From the NCBI GenBank assembly GCA_024704765.1, contig JAKMXF010000358.1:82192-146191 (forward strand): a stretch of DNA of 64,000 nt, read 5' to 3'. A program made the position numbers and the translations under genes. Shown here in pieces: positions 56,300 through 64,000 of the stretch (positions are counted from its first letter, which is position 1; each line of letters begins with the position of its first letter). The stretch is from Oopsacas minuta (taxonomy: Eukaryota; Porifera; Hexactinellida; Lyssacinosida; Leucopsacidae). The notes beneath the pieces are model-generated. The model searched no databases. It saw nothing but the letters and a program-made list of their open reading frames with translations, and was not told the DNA's origin.

Positions 56300-56300
56300 N

Positions 56301-56615
56301 AATTGCACGATGATGCACAGCCACATAAAACTAAGCTCGTAAAGTCACCGTTGGATAGAATGAGAGTTGTAGAGCTAGGTCACCCACCAAACTTACCTGA
56401 CCTTGCTCCTTGTGATTTCCGGCTCTTTGTAAAGTTGAAAAAGGACCTTGTAGACAGGCATTTTGATACCAGAATCGACCTAGGTAACGCAATTTAGTGA
56501 TCCCTAAAAGACATCCCACCCTGAGACTATAAAATGTATTTTATAGATGGCTAGATCGTCTAGAACGAGTCATAGAAGTTAATGGTGATTATTTCGAGAA
56601 AATATATGAATTCTG
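56301..56615 (+). pseudogene. Mariner transposase C-terminal fragment
   Basis: Begins directly after the N: LHDDAQPHKTKLVK (second catalytic Asp), HPPNLPDLAPCDFRLFVKLK (third Asp, with exactly 34 residues between, DD34D), LVDRHFDTRIDLGNAI, stop. After frame loss LDRLERVIEVNGDYFEKIYEF reaches 56615. The sequence is abnormal in having NLPDLAPC where SPDLAPC is usual. No terminus follows, so the element is truncated on both sides. Confidence 0.85.
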
Positions 56616-57301
56616 AACGCCCGTTGTAATTTATATTGGAATTATTGTTGTTTGTATTTAAGTCGTATCTTAATTGCAAAATATCTGCATAGGCTAAATA
56701 CAATGAAAGAATAGTTAGGAATATGATCCTGGATTGAACCCTGTACATGCCAATGTTAGATAACTGCGGGGTGACTTGCCAGTACAAACGGAAGTAGGTT
56801 AAATCCACTCGGTGTCACAGACACTCAAAGGTATGCGAGAACAGATAGTAATGTAGAAACAGGGTTTTTTCAAACCACCTCAATCAACTGGTCACTTACC
56901 CTAATAACAACTGGTCACCTAACCAAGGCCGTAGCCATTGGTCAGGTATCAACCTGACCACTTTTGGTACTGAATTTCCCCAATATAGCACCACGCAGTC
57001 AGGTTGGCCAGATCATGGTCGAGTTTCATCTACTTGTTAATTAACGGTATTTAACCAGTCCCAGCGTAGGAATATAGTAAGCTATTTTTTAACAAGCTTT
57101 TCTTGTATTTCTTTGCGACATAGGTATGATTATATTCCGACCTAATATTGACATCATCTCAACTTGTAACTACTATCTGAGATCGATTTAGATCCTTCTA
57201 GAGTTCTGGGTATACTTTTAATCAACCTCTGGAATAATATTTAAAAATATCATTGACTTAGAATTATAGCCCTGGCTAGAGTCACACCTTATATAATATA
57301 T
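56616..57301. other. No gene; related to the MITE at 57302
   Basis: 56875-57000 contains GGCCGTAGCCATTGGTCAGG and CAACCTGACCACTTTTGG, a partial copy of the same family as 57302-57471. Otherwise unrecognised. Confidence 0.45.
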
Positions 57302-57471
57302 CAGGGGCTGTAGCCTTCGGTCCGGTTTGTCACGTTTTAACCAGACCGATTTTGTTACCAAATATTCCAATAATTCACCAACAGGTCCAGTTGTACAAGT
57401 TAACCTGACCACTTTGTCTTGTTTGTGCTGTATTTACCCGGAAAACTTTAATTTTCATGGCTACGGCCCTG
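57302..57471. mobile_element. MITE with CAGGGCCGTAGCC-type ends, 170 bp
   Basis: Left CAGGGGCTGTAGCCTTCGG, right CATGGCTACGGCCCTG. Central GTTAACCTGACCACTTTG links it to 56934-56980. Target duplication not evident. Confidence 0.7.
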
Positions 57472-57628
57472 TTTAACAATATAATCAACTGGTCAACCAT
57501 CGTCACTGAAGAATCCCGGAAATTTCGTCCCCTGGAATTTTCGTCCCCAGGTGATTCAGTGTCCCTTGTTATTCAGGTTATATTCATGCATCTATAGGAT
57601 AAATATGGTTTAATTAATTATTGAAATA

Positions 57629-57765
57629 CAGGGTAGCCAATAAGTTCTGACCCATTGATAAAAATTCATAATTCAAAAAATATCAAACTATATTCGCTGA
57701 GATTTATTCCAGTTCTATTAGATAACTATATCAATACATTCGATAGTAGCGACTCAATGTAACCG
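57629..57765 (+). mobile_element. Left end of a mariner, cut at an N
   Basis: CAGGGTAGCCAATAAGTTC after TA, then untranslated sequence until the N at 57766, where a hAT begins. This is the inverse of the tip at 50808-50833, so both belong to one mariner family. Confidence 0.78.
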
Positions 57766-57766
57766 N

Positions 57767-60080
57767 TTCCTCCGAAATTTTATTATTTACAAGCATAGGA
57801 TTGATCGTGGCAAAGTCAAAAAAATTCTTAGACTTGGGAGAGCAAGCTGAAAATCCTTTCATGCACAACTTTGATTCGTTATTAAAACGCTTGTTTAATT
57901 CATCTATCATGTAATCAAGTACAGGATAATAGATGCTAACCCTGTATTGATCTTCAGTTGAAAGCTCTTCTCGATGTCCAACGGTAGTAGTGAGTAAGGC
58001 ATCACACGCTTTAGCAGGTAATTTGTGCTTTCTTTTTCATGGCAAACTGCTTATTTCGATGTCGTGATCATCTGTAACCGTTATAGCTTCATTCCAAATT
58101 TCTTTCCACTGTTTCCCTGATCTGTAAGTCTGAAGAGTTTCAATGGTTGCATCAATCAATGATATTGCAGCACTAAAATCAAGGTCAGGATCCTGAAGTG
58201 TCTCTGACAAACCGTTCGTCATACTGAAAAGATGGTTGAACATCATTAAGCAGAATACGAATTTAAATTCAAATATCTGAAGAAAAAGTCCTTTTGCCTC
58301 TATTGCTCGATCTCGCTGCACACCATCAGAAATGGATCCAAGAGTAGTAATATGGCTCCAAAAGTCTCTTTGAAAGTCTCTTTGAAAGTCTTAATCGCCT
58401 CAAAACGACATGTCTAACGTGTTTCAATTAGGCGTTTGAGCCGGCGTGGCTGTTTCTCTGGCCTTTGTTCCGCTTCAACTTTCTCGAACAGGGCATTAAA
58501 CTTCCCAGACGATAGGAATAAATACACTGCTTCCTATAACGAGAAGAAGTCCTGTGCTATAGGTACACCCTTTATGGAGTCGACAAGAACAAGGTTCAAG
58601 CGATGTGCACAACAATGAACATATAAGGCCATTGGAGCAGATACTCCAAATCGCGCCTGGACGCCTGAACACCCGCCACTCATAACAGATGCTCCATCGT
58701 AGCACTGACACACACAGTTTCTGGAAATAGGTTGCGGCTCTGAATCACATTACAAATATACTTATAGAGTGATTTTACATCCTTTTGTTCTGCAAAAGTA
58801 TACCTAACAAAACGCTCATAAACGCTGCCATTGTTAACATAGCGTAAGATAATTGAAAGTTGCTCCTTCCGACTGATATCTTTGGCGAGCAACAAGTAAA
58901 TACCGGCCTTTTGTACCTCATTGGATATAGTCTGCAAAACCATATCGCCCATTACACCCATAAGCTCGTTGTGAATTCCAGGTGAAGTGTACTTTGCATT
59001 CTGTGGACCTTCTTTGATACGTTTTCCCACTATCTGATCATGATTACCAATGAAAGTCAGCAATGATCGAAAATTTCCAGGATTCAAAGACTCTCCGGTC
59101 TCATCATGTCCCCTCAGTGATATTTCTTGCCTTGCGCACAGAAGGATGATCTCCACAATGGTTTTGACATACACTGCCTGGCCAAAAGTATTGGAACACC
59201 CTGCCACAATTAATACCTGAAACAAAGGGTATGCTCTCATAGTTGTATAAGCTAAAGATGATTTCAAAAAATGTTCAACATAAATATATCGTAAAACGAN
59301 AACGAATGATAACAAGCTATTGTTCTACTTTCTGCAATATCCATAGAATCTTTCAACATATTCTCATCTAATGCCACTTGTGCACAAGTTGTAAACAGTG
59401 TTCCAATACTTTTGGCCAGGCAGTGTAGTGACGATTTTCCTTTATCACATTCTTTCCGATTTTGTCAAGACTATGAGTTATTGTTGTTCCAAGCTGAATG
59501 TTGACCTTGTATTATTCCCAAGTATGGAAAGCCTCCACATGTGCCATACTCTTTCTTTGCTCAATCAATCTTCCCTTTTGACCAGTAGCATGTTTCCAGT
59601 CCCTACAACCAACTTGTGTGAAAGGTGCATCTGGCCGATTCAAGGGACTGGAAAACCATCGACATGGAAAATAATAGGCTGCATCTCGGTTAACAGAATA
59701 TTCAAGCCAAGAGTAGGTCTTATACAAACCTGGATTAAATGAGCGGTGATACATATTTGAAATGTAAAGAGGGATATAGTTAATATATGTACATCGAGGG
59801 TTTCTATAATATCTCACCTTGACATTCCTCAGTTGCATCTGTGGGGATAGTGCCGCTCTTAACCCTTCGCTCTGTACTGTTCGCAGTTGGTGAATCTTGT
59901 AACTTTGCTTGACTATTCATACATTCGTCCTCACTGGATGAAGTTATTTCAGTTTGATCAACTTGTAGTTGCTCAGTCAACTGATTTCTTCCTCTGATGT
60001 CCTTGAGCGTTCCTTATTCTCGTTCTCCTTGGGTAGAGGCTCTATACTCCATAAACTAGTCAAGGTAATCCTCTTGGCCA
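57767..60080 (-). pseudogene. ZMYM1-like hAT transposase (TTF finger, DUF4371)
   Basis: In minus-strand order: a TTF-type zinc-finger region (SFNPGLYKTYSWLEYSVNRD, YYFPCRWFSS, GCRDWKHATG, about 59560-59760). After a MITE at 59172-59425 comes a DUF4371-type block: SLRGHDETGESLNPGNFRSL, NAKYTSPGIHNELMGVMGD, LLLAKDISRKEQLS (58860-59170). Then CYDGASVMSG with the second catalytic Asp and HCCAHRLNLVLVDSI (58570-58710). Then a frame change and DDHDIEISSLP to TEDQYRVSIYYPVLDYM (57800-58080). In active relatives the first Asp lies in an LADET-KDIS motif. Here three residues covering DET are missing, so the enzyme is dead even apart from frameshifts and the insertion. Two processing-type stops near 59860-60080 cloud the start. 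Confidence 0.85.
59172..59425. mobile_element. Tc1-type MITE inside the hAT coding region, 254 bp
   Basis: Ends CACTGCCTGGCCAAAAGTAT and ATACTTTTGGCCAGGCAGTG are perfect inverted repeats of 28 bases. TA borders both (59170-59171, 59426-59427). TGGCCAAAAGT is the Tc1-family signature. It splits the hAT reading frame between IGKNVIKENRH and VYVKTIVE. An N at 59300 lies in its centre. Confidence 0.93.
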
Positions 60081-60184
60081 TTTGGATGATCTAGTTGTAA
60101 TTACTAAAGGGAATGTGAACTAAGCGATCCTGAATATCCGAACATGCCCACTGGCCCCCAGTTCACATCCCATTACATAGTTGT

Positions 60185-60262
60185 CAATCTTTAGCGAGCT
60201 TCGATTATCGAAACTTTTGGACTTGTTCCAACGAGTCCGATAATCGAGGTTGCACTTATTTG
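60185..60262. repeat. Tigger-like fragment
   Basis: GCGAGCTTCGATTATCGAAAC facing GTCCGATAATCGAGGTTGCAC resembles the inner part of pogo/Tigger MITEs in this window. Lies within the 5' part of the hAT. Confidence 0.5.
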
Positions 60263-60572
60263 AAATTAACAAAAAAGCACTCGAAAATATCAGTCTGTTG
60301 AGATTTTACAAAGCTATGGTTGAACAATAATAGGGCACTAATCTAGCTGTATTCATTAGAAAAGAATATATTTGGACTCCCTCTTTAGGATGGATAAGCC
60401 CTTGCAGCAGCCCCTAAGATTGAAATAGTGAGGTCGTGGGCTCACAATAGGTACGACAACCGGGGCCTGGCCCCCCTGGCTACACCACTGACATGGCGAC
60501 TGCTCCTCGTCGGCTCTTTAGGGTGACTATCTCTTAGAAAGGAGGGTCGAAGATGGTTGAAGGTGGATGGTT

Positions 60573-60592
60573 ATATATATATATATGTACGG
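60573..60592 (+). repeat. TA microsatellite
   Basis: About nine TA units interrupted at the end by TATG. Confidence 0.85.
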
Positions 60593-60839
60593 GTTCAAAG
60601 GAGACTAATTGATGTCAGGCATTGGCCATGGGAAAGGAGTGGATTAGCGAAGCAAGAGTGCTTACTTAAGGTATGGATATACTAAGACGCACTAACGTGT
60701 AACTTCATGCAGCAGCAGACGAGCCGGTGAAGTGCTACGCGAGCAAGTAGGAATGAATTATCAGTAGACATCGCTGCAAAGCTCCCGAATCTTTCAAGCT
60801 GCCATGGAGACCTGGCTATATGTATTCGACTACTCCCAG

Positions 60840-61215
60840 CACTCGATTTTGATTTTCCATGGTATGTACAACAGCTCCTCAATGAGGCGGGGCAGCTGCT
60901 GATGCCACAAGCAGCGTGTTTGCTAGCATACTTCGAGAACACCTATATCGGACAACAGTTCGGGTGGAACTACCAGGGGGTTCTATTTCCTATCGACCAG
61001 TGGAATTATCATACAATGACACCTTTCCAACTAGCTTGAATTACTAATGCAGTGAAGACTTGGTATCGCTAATTGCTCCTTTAATTCATCATCCGAACAT
61101 ATATAAGTTGCTCACTGCATTGATGTGTGAGAAGAGACTAGTCGAAGTACAACAGGCCAAGTTCGTCGTAGGATCTCAGCCGTCCAAGTGGAAGAGGTAT
61201 CAGGCCAGTCATTAA
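60840..61215 (+). pseudogene. Second MULE transposase remnant, C-terminal part
   Basis: The plus strand reads ACLLAYFENTYIGQQFGWN, FPIDQWNYHTM, then a stop, TNAVKTWYR, a stop, HHPNIYKLLTALMCEKRLVE and PSKWKRYQASH. The same boxes (YFE-TYIG, FPI-WN, HP---LL-AL--E) occur in the MULE at 50868-51280, but the sequence differs greatly, so this is a separate MULE lineage. The catalytic core is absent. Confidence 0.75.
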
Positions 61216-61904
61216 AATGCCTAATCGTGTATTATTTTTGTCCCGATTGGAGTTCTTAGAGTAATAGCACACTATTGTAGTTCAGGAACGGCTTAAGGAG
61301 TCAAAATCTATCTAAACCAAATTCCACTTTCTACAAAATTCTACCACGAAGTGCTGAGCAACGTCTTTCCCTAGTGTCAGAAGTCTGACTTGTACATCCG
61401 ACCAAAATGGGGGACTATTGGCACAACTTCCACGAGTATAATCTGACTACCCTAGTGCCAAGAGTCGCCCTGGACTTGAGGCAGGTCTGGTAGGAAAGAA
61501 ATTGTGGGGAAATGTGGCACTATAACACGAGATTTGTATAGGACTTGAACTGAAATTAATATGTATCAAATCTGTTTTCATCTCAGTTTCGGTTGATAAA
61601 ATAGAGTCCAATATCAGGGATACCTACAATGGAAGAAATTATTACATTTCTGTTACAGTAATTCGCAACACAGCTGACTGTATTTTGGTTCTCAGGGATA
61701 TGATGTATTCTTGAGTCAACACTTACAATATTTGCCAAATTGAAGTTTTATTGAGGTATCTCTCTAATGTGACGTTGGTTCTACTGCACAGATATATTCA
61801 TACACAAATCTCTCCCTCTTGTATCTTCACATTAAAAACACTAATTTACAAATGAGGAATTTGCTCCAAAAAATTTTCGGGATTGTTACCATAGCATAGG
61901 CCAA
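61216..61904. other. No gene recognised
   Basis: 61370-61490 has a short pair (AGTGTCAGAAGTCTGACTTG / AGTGCCAAGAGTCGCCCTGG) that looks like a diverged direct repeat. No coding or element boundary found. Confidence 0.4.
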
Positions 61905-62010
61905 GCAGACGGTCCTGCAACTCTGACGATCGCCACACGAATAATTTCATCAGCTACTGGCCAAGCCAGTCAGGTCATGGCTGGGGGCGGACCAATACCA
62001 TTGTCACTCC
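61905..62010. repeat. Second copy of the 14445-14560 repeat
   Basis: CAGCTACTGGCCAAGCCAG and CAGGTCATGGCTGGGGGCGG are the reverse of 14470-14540, without the 30 extra bases present there. Confidence 0.6.
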
Positions 62011-63409
62011 TATGCCAATTCACAGGTGTCGGCTGTTTGGGCTGTTTTTGTACGTATATTTTCTATTCTCTTCCTTTACCAAGGATCAATTAGATTTAGA
62101 ATAGTCGATTCCTAACCCACATGATGTGTTGAGAGGTTTATTGTGCGGTGTTTTCAATATAGTAGACATACAAAGTATTCCAAATCTGGCTCTAATGTGT
62201 TGTTATTTAGTGTCAGGAAATCATATACCCATTACATTAGACGGGAACATCAGTATATCTAAAATTTTAAACAGTCTATGATAAGGAGAAACTTTACGAC
62301 CGAACGAGTCATAAATGTCCGAATTCTTTAAAAAAAATAGGGGTACTTTGTCCAACGACCTCCATCGGCGCTGAGCGGTTGGAAACCTATCTTATAGCAT
62401 GTTAGATTTATGCTTTAAGATTGTTAGATTTATGCAGAGCGTTCGTCATACTCTGACAAAGTTCCTCATATATTCATGTGTTGACATCATGTATATATAC
62501 ATCCAAAACTATCATAAAAAATTATTATGGGTGGATGTCAAGTACTACATTAATAATATCATATTCTCAAGGGGCGTGAATAACGACGGTTTCCTTTCAA
62601 AGTATTAAGTGCTCCTCATTTTTGGAGCGCACTGCCACCTATGCTCCTTGCCCAGAAAAGGAGCGCACCCTTAACTCCGCTCAAGGAAAATAGAGCGGCT
62701 CCTTTTAATTCTTTTAGATTAGCATTTTTAGTAATCAGGACAGATTTTAACTATCATAGATTTGGGTAATTGCTAAATGTGCAACATCAAACCATTTGTA
62801 TAAACTGTGAATTATACAGTGTTACAGCAATCACTTATTACAGAAAGAATGCTGAATTTTATGCAGAATTACGTTCAAATTTGTAAATTGTTTGCAATTA
62901 AATAGGAGTGTGCTCCTTCGCCGCTCCACCTCTGCCCTAGATGCATGAAAAGTGGTGGGTCGAGGGAGGGAGAGGGGCACTCACGCGGGTAATTTCATGA
63001 TGTGGAATCATGGTCAGGAAAAATATTGCAAAGCGGTGTGAGATTTTGACTTCACAAACATGATGTCCACTACAGATGCAAATCTAAGAAAAATGTATAG
63101 AATTAATATTACAAGTATATATGCACCAAAGTGACCCCTTCACCCGCTGCCACGACTAATTTATTAGTCCAGGTGATTGGTAAAGGTCACTCCACTGCTC
63201 ATGGGTCTTGAAAGGAACTGTGATCAATATTCACGAAAATATCGGGGTTAGCACAAATATATATCGCGAAATAGTATTCAAAAAATCAAAATCAGTGTTG
63301 AAATCAAATCCCTAACATCATTGAAATAATTGCAAAATATGTGAAAAGGTGTTAAATCTTGTGTATTGTTGTTAATTAACACAGATTTTCCTAAAATATT
63401 CATATTGTA
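62011..63409. other. No gene; GGAGCGCAC-rich inverted patch
   Basis: 62605-62705 and 62903-62940 contain GTGCTCC / GGAGCGCAC / GCTCCTT motifs in both orientations, probably the two ends of a small element of about 330 bases. 63290-63360 carries one unit of the module seen at 24480-24850. No protein recognised. Confidence 0.45.
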
Positions 63410-64000
63410 CACCAGGCGTTCAATAAGTTCCAAAACTTGACTATAGAATTTGAAGATAAAGGGCTTTATAATACGTATCTGTATTCAAAACAAACTTTAT
63501 TCTATCAGATGTTCAGAACTACTTTCGCTTTCACTATATCATCAATAGTCTAGTTAGGATTATTTCAATGTTTCAGTTTTGACTAACCTTGTTTTTTTCC
63601 AGTATTTATGGCTTCAAATTTGAAATTTGAGCAAATATCCTATATCAAAATTCGAACGCTTCTTGGTATTGGCCTGAAGGATATTCTCATTTACTTGGAA
63701 GTAGTTTATGGCGATGATAGTCTTTCATATACTACTATAAAGGAGTGGGCCAAGCGGTTTCGTGAAGGACGAGAGTCACTGGAAGATGAGCATCGAATCG
63801 GGTGTTCCCAGATCCGCCGTCACTAGCAGTGACACATCAGAAATTCGCTGGAGGTGAAAGAAGATACTCATACCACTGTTGATGAGCTAGCTATGAGTGT
63901 AGGGATATCAACGGGAGCTGTTCATTCCATACTTATCGATGAGCTGAAAGTTAGCAAAATTTGTTCGAGGTGGATCCACATTCCCATACAAAGCCCAAAA
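63410..64000 (+). mobile_element. Mariner element running off the right edge
   Basis: TA at 63408-63409, then CACCAGGCGTTCAATAAGTT as left TIR. The transposase starts at 63608 (see next entry). Its TIR differs from those of the mariners at 22010 and 57629, so it is a third family. Confidence 0.8.
63608..64000 (+). pseudogene. Mariner transposase N-terminus, incomplete
   Basis: MASNLKFEQISYIKIRTLLG, then YTTIKEWAKRFREGRESLED (first HTH domain) is followed by a stop at about 63824 after a one-base shift. Reading resumes in another frame with VKEDTHTTVDELAMSVGIS, TGAVHSILIDEL (second HTH) and SRWIHIP to the window end. The catalytic part lies beyond 64000. The frameshift suggests an inactive copy. 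Confidence 0.8.

Larger units (their letters stand above)
57767..60490 (-). mobile_element. ZMYM1-like hAT element, 3' side lost
   Basis: The right boundary is GGCTACACCACTG ending at 60490. Its inverse CAGTGGTGTAGCCAGGGGGG is a standard terminus for this hAT group. The transposase occupies 57767-60080 on the minus strand. The other end lies beyond the N at 57766. Confidence 0.8.

Overview
This window looks like AT-rich, repeat-dominated nuclear DNA from an invertebrate animal. There is no bacterial gene packing. Only three stretches look like long intact or nearly intact coding sequence: a TOX-like gene, a maT transposase and a one-frameshift transposase. Almost everything else that I recognise is mobile DNA. 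The TOX-family zinc finger, the THAP domain and the mix of mariner, maT, several hAT, MULE, KRBA2-like and pogo/Tigger-type elements point to a metazoan. I cannot place it to a phylum. A 289-base N run (41357-41645) and four single Ns (50807, 56300, 57766, 59300) mark a draft assembly.

1-9.3 kb is non-coding repeat: a 1.2 kb palindrome, foldback elements, small TIR elements, and the wreck of a ZMYM1-like hAT (8.3-9.3 kb). 9.7-11.7 kb is a bounded hAT element with ends and a near-perfect 8-bp target duplication. 12-21.6 kb holds a hAT tail and further foldbacks and MITEs. 22.0-23.3 kb is a complete but dead mariner. 24-31.4 kb is stacked MITEs and foldbacks, some clearly inserted into others.

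31.7-33.1 kb carries the best candidate host gene, a 437-residue TOX-like protein. 35.4-36.2 kb is the tail of a KRBA2/SCAND3-like integrase, and 36.3-37.4 kb a maT (DD37D) transposase.

37740-40946 is the most striking object. It is a 3.2 kb transposon with 370-bp terminal inverted repeats and a perfect 8-bp target duplication. It encodes an RNase-H-like transposase of about 720 residues with a single frameshift. Its TIR recurs at 50599-50806. A distantly related transposase remnant lies at 46.66-48.09 kb and is itself interrupted by a foldback.

41-50 kb adds a THAP exon cut by the assembly gap, the two ends of a BED-type hAT (5' part at 41.6-42.4 kb, 3' part at 55.8-56.3 kb), an internally deleted copy of the 9.7 kb hAT, and a GATC-rich MITE inserted in a 32-bp minisatellite. 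50.8-64 kb holds two MULE remnants, a clustered hairpin-rich repeat family, mariner pieces abutting the single Ns, a ZMYM1-like hAT with a Tc1-type MITE in its coding region, and a mariner running off the right edge. The genes do not form a pathway. The window is a record of successive, nested transposition.
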